From contig JAJCYN010000536.1 in NCBI GenBank assembly GCA_029262915.1, positions 1 to 6,772 of the forward strand: 6,772 bases of DNA, written 5' to 3'. This DNA comes from Flavobacteriales bacterium. Lineage in GTDB: Bacteria > Bacteroidota > Bacteroidia > Flavobacteriales_E > Vicingaceae. The translations under genes and the position numbers were made by a program. The notes under the pieces are model-generated. The model did not search any database and was not told the DNA's origin. It saw only the letters and a list, made by a program, of their open reading frames with translations. Positions 1-6,772 of the stretch are shown here, piece after piece (the stretch's first letter is position 1; each line of letters opens with the position of its first letter).

Positions 1-15
1 CTTTAATATTAATTG

Positions 16-44
16 TCAAGTAACCTTTTATTTTTTTCAAGTAA
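16..44. repeat. TCAAGTAA direct repeat, 21-nt period
   Basis: Two perfect copies of TCAAGTAA lie at 16-23 and 37-44, each followed by a T-rich run, in the AT-rich stretch below the lepA stop. On the minus strand they read TTACTTGA twice, two helical turns apart. They could be a regulatory site for a gene beyond the left edge, or simple low-complexity duplication. No strong hairpin terminator for lepA is visible in 1-93. Confidence 0.35.
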
Positions 45-93
45 TTTTTTTGTGAGATGCATATAAATTAAATTTGTCGCAAGCTCGAAGCCA

Positions 94-1887
94 TTAATCA
101 TTCAACTTCAATACAGCTAAAAATGCTTTAGGTGGTACTTCTACATTTCCAATTTGTTTCATCTTTTTCTTTCCTGCTTTCTGTTTTTCTAATAACTTCC
201 GTTTACGAGAGATATCTCCACCGTAACATTTGGCGGTAACATCCTTTCGCAAAGCAGACAAAGACTCACGAGCAATAATTTTAGCTCCAATTGCAGCTTG
301 TATGGCAATAGCAAACTGCTGCCTTGGAATTAATTCTCTCAATTTCTTACAAATCTTTTTCCCTAATTCGTAAGCATTGTCTTTATGCACTAAAGCAGAT
401 AAAGCATCTACCATATCACCATTTAACAACATATCCATTTTAATCAATTGAGATTCTCTGAAGCCTATTGGATGATAATCGAAAGAAGCATAACCTCTTG
501 ATATCGATTTTAATCGATCATAAAAATCAAAAACAATCTCAGCTAATGGAACATTAAAGTTCAATTCCACTCTATCCGTTGTTAAATAAACCTGATTAGT
601 TAATTCCCCTCGCTTTTCAATACACAAACTCATTATTGACCCAACATAATCCGATTTAGTAATAATAGAAGCCTTAATATATGGTTCTTCCATTCTGTGA
701 ATTGTACTTGGATCAGGAAAATCAATAGGATTGTTTACAATAATGGCTTTTTCTTTATCTTTTGTTAAATAAGCATGATAAGACACATTGGGAACAGTTG
801 TAATAACCGTCATATTAAACTCTCTCTCTAGCCGTTCTTGAATAATCTCCATATGCAACATTCCTAAGAATCCACATCGAAATCCAAATCCTAATGCTGC
901 AGAAGATTCTGGTTCAAACGTTAAAGAAGCATCATTCAGTTGCAATTTTTCCATTGCATCTCTTAATTCCTCAAATTCATCTGTATCAATTGGATATATT
1001 CCTGCAAAAACCATTGGTTTTACATCTTCAAACCCTTGAATTGCTTCTGCTGGATTTGCAACAGTAGTAATGGTGTCTCCAACTTTTACTTCTTTAGCTA
1101 CTTTAATCCCTGAAATAATATAGCCCACATCACCCGTTTTAATAACTTGTTTAGGTTCTTGAGTTAGCTTTAAAGTTCCTATTTCATCAGCAAAATATTC
1201 TTTATCTGTATTTATAAATTTAACCTTTTCTCCTTTTTTAATTTCGCCATTCAACACTTTAAAATAAGCATTAATTCCTCTATAGGAATCAAAAACTGAA
1301 TCAAAAATTAATGCTTGGAAAGGAGCGTTTGGATCTCCAACCGGTGCAGGAACTCTTTCTATTACAGCTTTTAATATTTCATCCACTCCCATCCCTGTTT
1401 TACCACTTGCAGATATAATTTCTTCTCTGTCACACCCAATAAGATCAACAATCTGGTCTTTTACCTCATCTGGCATAGCACTTTGTAAATCCATTTTATT
1501 CATTACTGGAATGATTTCTAAATCATTTTCAATGGCTAAATAAAGGTTCGATATCGTTTGTGCTTGTATTCCTTGGGTTGCATCAACAATCAATAATGCT
1601 CCCTCACAAGATGCTATTGAACGAGAAACTTCATAAGAAAAATCAACATGCCCTGGAGTATCAATTAAATTAAGAATATAGTTTTCACCTTCATAAGAAT
1701 GCTCCATTTGAATTGCATGGCTCTTAATCGTAATTCCTCGCTCTCTTTCAATATCCATATCATCCAACATCTGTTCCTGCAAATCTCTATCAGATATTGT
1801 TCCTGTTGTTTGCAAAAGCCTATCTGCCAAAGTACTTTTACCGTGATCAATGTGAGCGATAATACAAAAGTTTCTAATATTTTTCAT
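94..1887 (-). CDS. lepA: Elongation factor 4 (LepA), ribosome-associated translational GTPase
   Basis: Complete 597-residue protein, the usual LepA length. LepA/EF4 is a translational GTPase related to EF-G that binds the ribosome; proposed roles are back-translocation of stalled ribosomes and help in initiation or 30S maturation. All GTPase motifs are visible: P-loop AHIDHGKS at residues 11-18, switch I RGITI near 50-54, DTPGH at 76-80, NKMD at 130-133 and SASGKTG at 159-165. EF-G-like domains follow (for example the [14 protein letters not shown] segment). The LepA-specific C-terminal domain begins near [17 protein letters not shown] (about 554) and ends close to the stop, with the Lys-rich tail typical of the family. 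The ATG start is supported by the family N-terminus [22 protein letters not shown] abuts the ATG directly, too close for a normal Shine-Dalgarno. It is a single gene, divergent from metF, with its own promoter candidate at 1905-1935. Identification is essentially certain. Confidence 0.98.
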   Translation of the reverse strand: MKNIRNFCIIAHIDHGKSTLADRLLQTTGTISDRDLQEQMLDDMDIERERGITIKSHAIQMEHSYEGENYILNLIDTPGHVDFSYEVSRSIASCEGALLIVDATQGIQAQTISNLYLAIENDLEIIPVMNKMDLQSAMPDEVKDQIVDLIGCDREEIISASGKTGMGVDEILKAVIERVPAPVGDPNAPFQALIFDSVFDSYRGINAYFKVLNGEIKKGEKVKFINTDKEYFADEIGTLKLTQEPKQVIKTGDVGYIISGIKVAKEVKVGDTITTVANPAEAIQGFEDVKPMVFAGIYPIDTDEFEELRDAMEKLQLNDASLTFEPESSAALGFGFRCGFLGMLHMEIIQERLEREFNMTVITTVPNVSYHAYLTKDKEKAIIVNNPIDFPDPSTIHRMEEPYIKASIITKSDYVGSIMSLCIEKRGELTNQVYLTTDRVELNFNVPLAEIVFDFYDRLKSISRGYASFDYHPIGFRESQLIKMDMLLNGDMVDALSALVHKDNAYELGKKICKKLRELIPRQQFAIAIQAAIGAKIIARESLSALRKDVTAKCYGGDISRKRKLLEKQKAGKKKMKQIGNVEVPPKAFLAVLKLND

Positions 1888-1904
1888 TCCTCTAAATAAG
1901 AGTA

Positions 1905-1935
1905 CAAACTTACTTTTTTATACGTTGCTTTACAA
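1905..1935 (-). promoter_or_regulatory. Bacteroidota-type promoter for lepA
   Basis: On the minus strand TAAGTTTG (plus-strand CAAACTTA, 1905-1912) is a perfect TAnnTTTG -7 box. TTG (plus CAA, 1933-1935) lies 20 nt upstream, in the range of the -33 element recognised by the Bacteroidota primary sigma factor. Transcription would start near 1898, giving a leader of only about 11 nt. The call rests on consensus match and position only. Confidence 0.6.
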
Positions 1936-1968
1936 TAGTGCTCTTTTCTGATTTGAATAAAATATTAT

Positions 1969-1999
1969 TTCGTTTTAATGAGCCAATCATTTACATTTG
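1969..1999 (+). promoter_or_regulatory. Bacteroidota-type promoter for metF
   Basis: TACATTTG at 1992-1999 is a perfect TAnnTTTG -7 box. Nineteen nt upstream sits TTCG (1969-1972), one mismatch from the -33 TTTG. Transcription would start near 2005-2007, about 47 nt before the metF ATG. It lies back to back with the lepA promoter, with their -33 ends about 33 bp apart. Found by consensus match only. Confidence 0.55.
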
Positions 2000-2011
2000 C
2001 AAATTAAATTT

Positions 2012-2032
2012 TTGCTAAAGGATGTTTAGCAA
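2012..2032 (+). promoter_or_regulatory. Perfect 8-5-8 inverted repeat in the metF leader (operator or RNA hairpin)
   Basis: TTGCTAAA (2012-2019) and TTTAGCAA (2025-2032) are exact reverse complements around the 5-nt loop GGATG. A weaker outer stem may extend it: a U-U mismatch, a U-G pair, then three A-U pairs (2007-2010 with 2034-2037). The dyad spans about +7 to +27 of the predicted metF transcript and ends 21 nt before the ATG. It could be a repressor operator just below the promoter or a hairpin limiting translation. The total leader looks too short for a SAM-I riboswitch. No T-run follows it, so it is not an intrinsic terminator. Confidence 0.55.
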
Positions 2033-2053
2033 TGATTATTGAGAATTATACGT

Positions 2054-3007
2054 ATGAAAGTAACAGAACATTTAGAAAAAGCAAAAAAACCACTCTTTTC
2101 ACTAGAAATTCTTCCTCCATTAAAGGGAAGAGGAATTCAATCTATTTATGACGGTATTGATCCATTAATAGAATTCTGCCCATCTTTTATTAATGTTACC
2201 TACCACAGAGAAGAGTTCGTCTATAAAAAAAGAGAAAAGGGTTATTTAGAAAAAATTTCCATTAAAAAAAGACCAGGAACAGTTGGTATTTGTGCTGCAA
2301 TTGTAAATAAATACAAAATAGATGCTATTCCTCATATTATTTGTGGTGGATTTACTAAAGAAGAAACTGAAAATGCCCTAATTGACCTCAACTTTTTAGG
2401 AATTGATAATGTTCTATTGTTACGTGGTGACCCCATTAAAACTGAACCAGCTTTTGTTGCTGAAGAAGAAGGCCATCATTATGCAGTAGATTTGGTAAAA
2501 CAAGTTGTTGGGTTAAATAAAGGAGATTATATGGATGAGGATTTACAAAATGCTACTCCAACTAATTTTAATATTGGTGTAGCTGGTTACCCAGAAAAAC
2601 ATTTTGAAGCACCCAACCTAAAAAATGATTTAAAGTATTTAAAACAAAAAATTGAGGCAGGTGCTGAATATATCGTTACTCAATTATTTTACGACAATCA
2701 AAAATTTAAGGACTTTGTTGAGCTCTGCAGAAATGAAGGTATAACAGTTCCAATAATTCCAGGAATTAAACCTATCTCTATAAAAAAACAAATTCTTTCT
2801 TTGCCTAAATTTTTTCACATCGATTTACCAGATGAACTAGTTAATGCCATAGAAAATTGTAAAAATGATGATGCTGTTAGGCAAGTGGGTATTGATTGGG
2901 CTATACAACAATCAAAAGATTTAATTGAATTTGGAGTGCCCTGCATTCATTATTACACAATGGGTAAATCGTTGTCTGTACGAGAAGTTGTTAAGGCTGT
3001 TTTTTAA
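2054..3007 (+). CDS. metF: Methylenetetrahydrofolate reductase (MetF), FAD-dependent
   Basis: MetF reduces 5,10-methylene-THF to 5-methyl-THF in the cytosol, supplying the methyl group for methionine synthase; it is a TIM-barrel flavoenzyme using NAD(P)H. From the ATG at 2054 the product is 317 residues. Visible motifs are FSLEILPP (residues 15-22, with E18 matching the catalytic Glu of the E. coli FEFFPP motif), LLLRGDP (121-127, Asp126 at the flavin-site Asp), GVAGYPEKH (175-183), TQLFYDN (209-215) and PGIKPI (236-241). The C-terminus HYYTMGKSLSVREV is also typical. An in-frame TTG at 2039 would add five residues; I prefer the ATG because MKVTEHL matches the family N-terminus and TTG would leave the start almost against the leader dyad. 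No clear Shine-Dalgarno is present. It stands alone, divergent from lepA, and its TAA stop overlaps that of convergent ribE. Methionine or folate control is plausible but unproven. Confidence 0.97.
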   Translation: MKVTEHLEKAKKPLFSLEILPPLKGRGIQSIYDGIDPLIEFCPSFINVTYHREEFVYKKREKGYLEKISIKKRPGTVGICAAIVNKYKIDAIPHIICGGFTKEETENALIDLNFLGIDNVLLLRGDPIKTEPAFVAEEEGHHYAVDLVKQVVGLNKGDYMDEDLQNATPTNFNIGVAGYPEKHFEAPNLKNDLKYLKQKIEAGAEYIVTQLFYDNQKFKDFVELCRNEGITVPIIPGIKPISIKKQILSLPKFFHIDLPDELVNAIENCKNDDAVRQVGIDWAIQQSKDLIEFGVPCIHYYTMGKSLSVREVVKAVF

Positions 3008-3591
3008 GCGTTAACGAGCAATTTAGCAACATACTTTCCAATAATATCGAATTCTAAGTTTACTTTGTCTCCTTTCTTTAATGTATTAAAAGTCGTGTAC
3101 TCTTTAGTAAATGGTATAATGCAAACCGAAAACTGATTGTCTTTAGAGTTTACTACAGTTAAACTAACTCCATTGACAGTAATCGAGCCTTTTTCTACAG
3201 TGACGTTTCCATTATTAGATTTATATTCAAAAGTAAAAATCCAACTACCATCTTCCTCTTTAACTGAAATACAAATTGCTGTTTGATCAACATGTCCCTG
3301 TACCACATGCCCATCAAATCTTCCGTTAGCAAGCATTGCCCTTTCTAGATTAATAGAGCTTCCAACCTGTAACCCTCCCAAACTCGATTTGTTTAAGGTT
3401 TCTTTAATCGCAGTAACGGTATAAACATCTTTACTAATGTGTATAATGGTTAAACAAACGCCATTGTGTGCTAAACTTTGATCAACTTTTAATTCGTTTG
3501 TAAATAAACATTTAATGGTAAAGTGAGCATTTTCTCCTTCTTTTTCGATAGCAACAACTTCTCCTAATCCTTCAATAATTCCTGTAAACAT
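3004..3591 (-). CDS. ribE: Riboflavin synthase, alpha chain
   Basis: Riboflavin synthase dismutates two 6,7-dimethyl-8-ribityllumazine molecules to riboflavin, the last step before FMN/FAD formation, in the cytosol and usually as a trimer. The 195-residue product has the expected length and two tandem lumazine-binding barrels. Barrel 1 starts MFTGIIEGLGEV and contains HNGVCLT (42-48). Barrel 2 starts near GRFDGHVVQGHVD (90-102) and contains GSITVNGVSLTVV (135-147), ending NLEFDIIGKYVAKL (178-191). The ATG at 3591 is fixed by the invariant MFTGIIE N-terminus. It begins 13 nt after the stop of the large secreted-protein gene on the same strand, so co-transcription is likely; no FMN riboswitch or promoter fits in that gap. 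Its stop overlaps the metF stop in the tetranucleotide TTAA. The gene is also called ribC in some species. Confidence 0.96.
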   Translation of the reverse strand: MFTGIIEGLGEVVAIEKEGENAHFTIKCLFTNELKVDQSLAHNGVCLTIIHISKDVYTVTAIKETLNKSSLGGLQVGSSINLERAMLANGRFDGHVVQGHVDQTAICISVKEEDGSWIFTFEYKSNNGNVTVEKGSITVNGVSLTVVNSKDNQFSVCIIPFTKEYTTFNTLKKGDKVNLEFDIIGKYVAKLLVNA

Positions 3592-3604
3592 GTTTCTATA
3601 AATC

Positions 3605-6262
3605 TTATGGTTTTGATCCCCCTTTATTTCGTATTAACGTAATAAAACCTTTTATCACTCTCGGTTGGATTCCATTTAAGCATTCTTCATTAACCGTACA
3701 AACATAATAATATGTTCCATCAGCACTTTCTTTATTGTCTTGATTTATTCCTTCCCATAAAATTTCAGGGTCATTCGTTTGATAAACCAATTTACCCCAA
3801 CGATCAAAGATTTCTATATTAACAGATTCTACAAACCGATATGGAAAAGGCTTAAACACATCATTGTGCTTATCCTTACCTGGAGTGAATACATTTGGCA
3901 ATCGATAAACAAAACATTCTGTTTCTGCCGTTTCATCCGCACTAAAAACACAACCATTATTACCTGAACAAGCTCCGTTAGGATTATCTACACATACCGA
4001 ATCACTAAACAGGCTTTCATTACCTACAGAATCAATTCCTGTGACCACGTAACATCCTACTACAGATAATACGTTATCATGAATGTAAGTAGAGTCTGTT
4101 CCATTAGAAATATTGGCAATTAATGCATATTCTCCATTTAATGAATCTTTTTTGTAAATATTAAACTGTAAAACATCATCTCCACACCCTGGATTTTGAT
4201 TTATCCAATGGAGTGTATTTTGTTGCTGCTGACAATCTACCTCAACGCATAAACTTGGAGGGCAAGGGCTAACATTATCTACAGGTTGACCACATATTTC
4301 TTGGGAATAATTAATAATCGGATTTATTGTTCCTGGTGATGAATAAGCACCAATACTTTTTACTTTGTAACAATAGGTTGTGAGGTTTACCAATCCCGAA
4401 TCGATATAGGTCGTATTCGTAGTAATACCAATAGAATCAAAATTCAGCATAATAGGATCTTGGCGATAAATAACGTGTTGCGTGTTTGTCCAAGGGACAG
4501 ATTCATTCCAAACTAAAGTAAGTTTATTATCTGATGGGATTAGGGTTAAATACACTGAAGATGCGACTGTAGATCTTCCCATTAAATCTCTTGTTGCAAC
4601 ATTGGGAATATTATAAATATCTACTCGATAAAAATATTGAAAATCTAATGTATTTAGCAGTGTGTCTGTGTACATTGTGTCATTAATGGTTACTGTTGAA
4701 TCAATTAAAACCATATTAGCAGAAGATTGCTCTCCTCGATAAATTAAATAACGATAAGGCCCAGGAAATTGAATAGTATCATGTTCTGTTGGTTTAGACC
4801 ATTCTACATAAACAGAACCATTAACCTGATCTGTTGTATTTACACTAACCCTCGTGATAATAGGAACATCTTTTTTTAGTTGGGCACAAACCTCATCAGA
4901 GGCAATACTTTCAGATCCATCTATAAAACAAGCCACTACTCTATAGCAATATTCTATTCCAGGAATCAATCCTAATCCATTATTATTATCGCTATAAGTC
5001 GTATCAGTAAGGGCGTTTGTTGTAGCTATTAACTGAAATCCAGCAGAAGCAGGCACGCCCGTTTCACAAAATCCTGGAGACCAACCCGAAACTCCTTGTC
5101 TCCTATATATTTTATATTGAGTTATTGGGGAACACTTGCTTTGTTCCCAGTTTAAATTAATTGCGTTTGCTTGAACCGTTCTTGTAAGGTTTTCTGGTTT
5201 TGGAGCAATTACTAATATCGTTGTCGTATGAAAATCTGCCAAATTAAATGGACCTGCGTCAATACCTTTAATGGAAATAGAATAAGGCGTCTTTCTAACA
5301 TGATTACATTTTGCTTCCCAATAAAAATTGCCAGAAGTTGTGGTTGCAGGTAATGTGGTTTGCTGAAAGGCTGCAGGAGAAGCGATAAGATATGGTATTC
5401 CTGTTGATGTTAGTGTAACAGGATGACTTCCTGTAGCATTATAATTTAGACTTAACGTGTCTCCTGCTATTACACAGGTATCTGTTACTCCTGTAATATT
5501 TGGTGGAGGATCGCAATTCGGGACAACCGTAATTTGCATATCTCTTAAAACACTACCTATTTTAACCCCACCTCTAAATTCCTCAACTAAAATGGCAACA
5601 TTAAACTCTCCTTGAAATATAGGAGAATCCCATATTAAATCTCCAGTAAAATTATTTATAGTTATAAAATTAGATGCTGATGGGAATTGATAGTTTATAA
5701 TAGGCTGACCTCCTTCTTTTAAACTTTGCCGTAAGGTATAATACAAGCTGTCTCCATCAATATCTACCGCACCAGGATTGTGCACATAAATTGAACCAAC
5801 ACAAGCATTATCTATTGGAGGGTTTAATAGGATTGGAGAATTATTGGGGTCGCCAAGAAAAGGATTTATATATAACTCTGTCTGTAAATAAAAAACCACA
5901 TTTACTGAATTAGGTATATTTTGTATCCCGGCATTTCTATTAGGGTCAGTTACACTGATAATATAAGGAAATGGACTTGGTGATGGATAAGTATGCCAGC
6001 CCACGTAGACATTTTTCTTAATGTCATTTCCCAACAGTACAGCACTTATTCTTTCTATAGAGTCTAATGGACTATTATCTCCCCACCGAATTTCTAACTT
6101 AGGTCTATCTGCTGGGCTAGAATCTTTTGTATATGTAGTAACTGTTATTTCATAAGTTAATCCTGAATAATGTGTAAAAGTAATTTCCCCCGCACGATTG
6201 TGGGTGGCAAAGACACTTCCTGAAATTAGAAATAATAATATGTAAACAAATTTCTTAATCAT
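3605..6262 (-). CDS. Large secreted surface protein: THNRAGEI N-terminus, four FN3-like modules, T9SS type B sorting domain
   Basis: Probably a cell-surface or secreted protein exported by Sec and then T9SS; its function is unknown, with adhesion or gliding only inferred. From the ATG at 6262 it has 885 residues. MIKK plus a hydrophobic core (FVYILLFLISGS) ending SVFA|THNR is a clear signal peptide of about 19 residues; an in-frame ATG at 6274 adds MVLL before the basic region and is less likely. THNRAGEITF right after cleavage begins a module common in large Bacteroidota proteins of this class. Residues about 145-248 look cadherin/Ig-like (VDIDGDSLYYTL, then TGDLIWDSP), followed by another beta-rich segment to about 352. 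Four FN3-like modules span about 353-761 and the sorting domain about 786-879. I count 22 cysteines, as expected for an exported protein. No catalytic motif is seen. There is no Shine-Dalgarno and no convincing promoter in the gap above. ribE follows after 13 nt. Confidence 0.9.
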   Translation of the reverse strand: MIKKFVYILLFLISGSVFATHNRAGEITFTHYSGLTYEITVTTYTKDSSPADRPKLEIRWGDNSPLDSIERISAVLLGNDIKKNVYVGWHTYPSPSPFPYIISVTDPNRNAGIQNIPNSVNVVFYLQTELYINPFLGDPNNSPILLNPPIDNACVGSIYVHNPGAVDIDGDSLYYTLRQSLKEGGQPIINYQFPSASNFITINNFTGDLIWDSPIFQGEFNVAILVEEFRGGVKIGSVLRDMQITVVPNCDPPPNITGVTDTCVIAGDTLSLNYNATGSHPVTLTSTGIPYLIASPAAFQQTTLPATTTSGNFYWEAKCNHVRKTPYSISIKGIDAGPFNLADFHTTTILVIAPKPENLTRTVQANAINLNWEQSKCSPITQYKIYRRQGVSGWSPGFCETGVPASAGFQLIATTNALTDTTYSDNNNGLGLIPGIEYCYRVVACFIDGSESIASDEVCAQLKKDVPIITRVSVNTTDQVNGSVYVEWSKPTEHDTIQFPGPYRYLIYRGEQSSANMVLIDSTVTINDTMYTDTLLNTLDFQYFYRVDIYNIPNVATRDLMGRSTVASSVYLTLIPSDNKLTLVWNESVPWTNTQHVIYRQDPIMLNFDSIGITTNTTYIDSGLVNLTTYCYKVKSIGAYSSPGTINPIINYSQEICGQPVDNVSPCPPSLCVEVDCQQQQNTLHWINQNPGCGDDVLQFNIYKKDSLNGEYALIANISNGTDSTYIHDNVLSVVGCYVVTGIDSVGNESLFSDSVCVDNPNGACSGNNGCVFSADETAETECFVYRLPNVFTPGKDKHNDVFKPFPYRFVESVNIEIFDRWGKLVYQTNDPEILWEGINQDNKESADGTYYYVCTVNEECLNGIQPRVIKGFITLIRNKGGSKP
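3626..3907 (-). other. T9SS type B (gliding motility-associated) C-terminal sorting domain
   Basis: This encodes about residues 786-879 of the secreted protein. It reads LPNVFTP, then NDVFKPF, VNIEIFDRWGKLVY, a W-E-G turn, DGTYYYV, and KGFITLIR near the C-terminus. That is the pattern of the TIGR04131/CHU_C (PF13585) domain, which directs passage through the type IX secretion system. The usual TPNGDGxND loop is here TPGKDKHND. A short basic tail (NKGGSKP) follows the terminal LIR. Confidence 0.9.
3980..5206 (-). repeat. Four fibronectin type III-like modules within the surface protein
   Basis: Numbered from the MIKK start, four modules of roughly 90-120 residues repeat the same landmarks: a B-strand Trp (W372, W488, W585, W686), a C-strand IY[RK] (385-387, 507-509, 598-600, 702-704), a Tyr before the E-strand turn (Y423, Y531, Y619, Y726) and an F-strand Y-[RKV]-V (Y440, Y545, Y632, Y738). 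This is the FN3 signature. The modules are diverged at protein level, with no near-identical DNA repeats, so recent expansion is unlikely. Confidence 0.75.
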
Positions 6263-6370
6263 CAATAGAACCAATAAAATTACAACTTTTTACGTACCTT
6301 TTTATACCTTTAATGAAACGAAACAAGTCATTGTAAAAATATAGACGTGTTTTTATAACCTAAGATTGCA

Positions 6371-6772
6371 TTAATAGTTAATTAATTGTTGCTCCATATT
6401 TTCTGGTATTTCTCTTTCCTCGTACTCTTGAGTTCGTAACTGAGGTTCAAAACCCGCTTTTTTAATAGACTCTTGTATTCCCCTAGCAGTAAAACGATGT
6501 GGAGCTCCAGCAGCCGAAACAACATTTTCTTCGATCATTATTGAACCAAAGTCATTTGCTCCCGCATGCAAACAAACCTGTGCTGTTTTTTCTCCAACTG
6601 TTAACCAAGATGCTTGAATATTTTCAATATTAGGAAGCATTATTCTGCTTAAAGCAATCATACGAATGTATTCATCATCAGTAACATTGTTAGAAACACC
6701 TTTTACCCTTTTTAATAGTGTACCATCATCCATAAACGGCCATGGAATAAATGCTAAAAACCCTTTGGCAGC
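6371..6772 (-). CDS. mqnC: Cyclic dehypoxanthinyl futalosine synthase (MqnC), C-terminal part, truncated by window edge
   Basis: MqnC is a radical SAM enzyme that cyclises dehypoxanthinyl futalosine in the futalosine route to menaquinone. The last 133 codons are visible and the frame stays open to the right edge. The window-edge residues AAKGFLAFIPWPF precede MDDGTLL, so the Met at 6733 is internal and not the start. Supporting motifs are GFLAFIPWPF, the stretch EYIRMIALSRIMLPN, IQASWLTVG, and GANDFGSIMIEENVVSAAG, all typical of the MqnC C-terminal half. The radical SAM CxxxCxxC cluster would lie in the missing N-terminal part; the family is usually about 360-380 residues, so roughly two thirds is outside. 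The C-terminus (about 20 residues past GFEPQLRTQEYE) is acidic and ordinary. It is co-directional with the secreted-protein gene, whose start is 108 bases downstream. MqnE is the closest alternative, but these motifs favour MqnC. Confidence 0.9.
   Translation of the reverse strand, partial: AAKGFLAFIPWPFMDDGTLLKRVKGVSNNVTDDEYIRMIALSRIMLPNIENIQASWLTVGEKTAQVCLHAGANDFGSIMIEENVVSAAGAPHRFTARGIQESIKKAGFEPQLRTQEYEEREIPENMEQQLINY

Noticed and set aside
1665..1850. 61-codon minus-strand frame inside lepA
   Set aside because: It is an alternative frame within a conserved gene on the same strand, with no domain or start signal.
1699..1899. 66-codon plus-strand open frame opposite the lepA N-terminus
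   Set aside because: It is antisense to the conserved GTPase domain of lepA, has no recognisable product, and its composition is explained by the reverse complement of lepA codons.
2022..2042. Six-codon open frame (MFSNDY) in the metF leader, a possible leader peptide
   Set aside because: It is too short to support, contains no Met or Cys run expected of a methionine-sensing leader, and has no ribosome binding site; ATG-TGA pairs this short are common by chance.
2039..2053. TTG start for metF adding five residues
   Set aside because: The ATG at 2054 gives the expected family N-terminus and length; TTG starts are uncommon and this one lies almost against the leader dyad.
3779..3967. 62-codon plus-strand frame opposite the surface protein sorting domain
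   Set aside because: It is antisense to a well-supported domain and its protein resembles nothing known.
6275..6326. Promoter for the surface protein gene on the minus strand
   Set aside because: TAATTTTA (minus, 6275-6282) is one base off TAnnTTTG but has no TTG at the right distance. The TTG at 6324-6326 has only TAAAAAGG 19 nt downstream. Neither pair is convincing.
6332..6355. TAAAAA/TTTTTA inverted repeat after mqnC as an intrinsic terminator
   Set aside because: The stem is only six A-T pairs with a 10-nt loop and no GC pairs, so it is expected by chance in such AT-rich DNA.
6371..6733. Stand-alone 120-residue protein starting at ATG 6733
   Set aside because: The frame stays open to the window edge and the upstream residues GFLAFIPWPF match MqnC, so this Met is internal to a truncated gene.

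Overview
The window looks like a chromosomal segment from a Bacteroidota bacterium, most likely Flavobacteriales. The evidence is: AT-rich DNA; a secreted protein ending in a type B type IX secretion (T9SS) sorting domain, a system confined to this phylum; near-absence of Shine-Dalgarno sequences; and two divergent promoters matching the Bacteroidota consensus (TTTG/TTG, about 19-20 nt, TAnnTTTG). The genus cannot be read from the sequence. There is no sign of phage, transposon, tRNA, rRNA or CRISPR.

Layout, left to right. Bases 1-93 are a short AT-rich tail below lepA, holding a TCAAGTAA direct repeat. lepA (elongation factor 4) fills 94-1887 on the minus strand. Bases 1888-2053 are a divergent promoter region: lepA fires leftward and metF (methylenetetrahydrofolate reductase, 2054-3007) rightward. 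The short metF leader carries a perfect 8-5-8 inverted repeat. metF runs convergently into ribE (riboflavin synthase, 3004-3591, minus), and their stop codons share the palindrome TTAA. Thirteen bases upstream of ribE, on the same strand, lies a large secreted protein gene (3605-6262): signal peptide, N-terminal THNRAGEI module, Ig/cadherin-like region, four fibronectin III-like modules and the T9SS sorting domain. After a gap of 108 bases comes the C-terminal third of mqnC (futalosine-pathway menaquinone synthesis), cut by the right edge.

The genes are mainly cofactor and translation housekeeping: C1/folate-methionine metabolism (MetF, itself a flavoenzyme), flavin synthesis (RibE), menaquinone synthesis (MqnC) and ribosome function (LepA). 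The exception is the surface protein. mqnC, the surface gene and ribE are co-directional, and the last two are spaced like an operon. I do not see a clearly new multi-gene system. The points most worth a second look are the metF leader dyad, the repeated and jointly lost cysteine pair in the FN3 modules, the tight surface-protein/ribE linkage and the TTAA convergent overlap.
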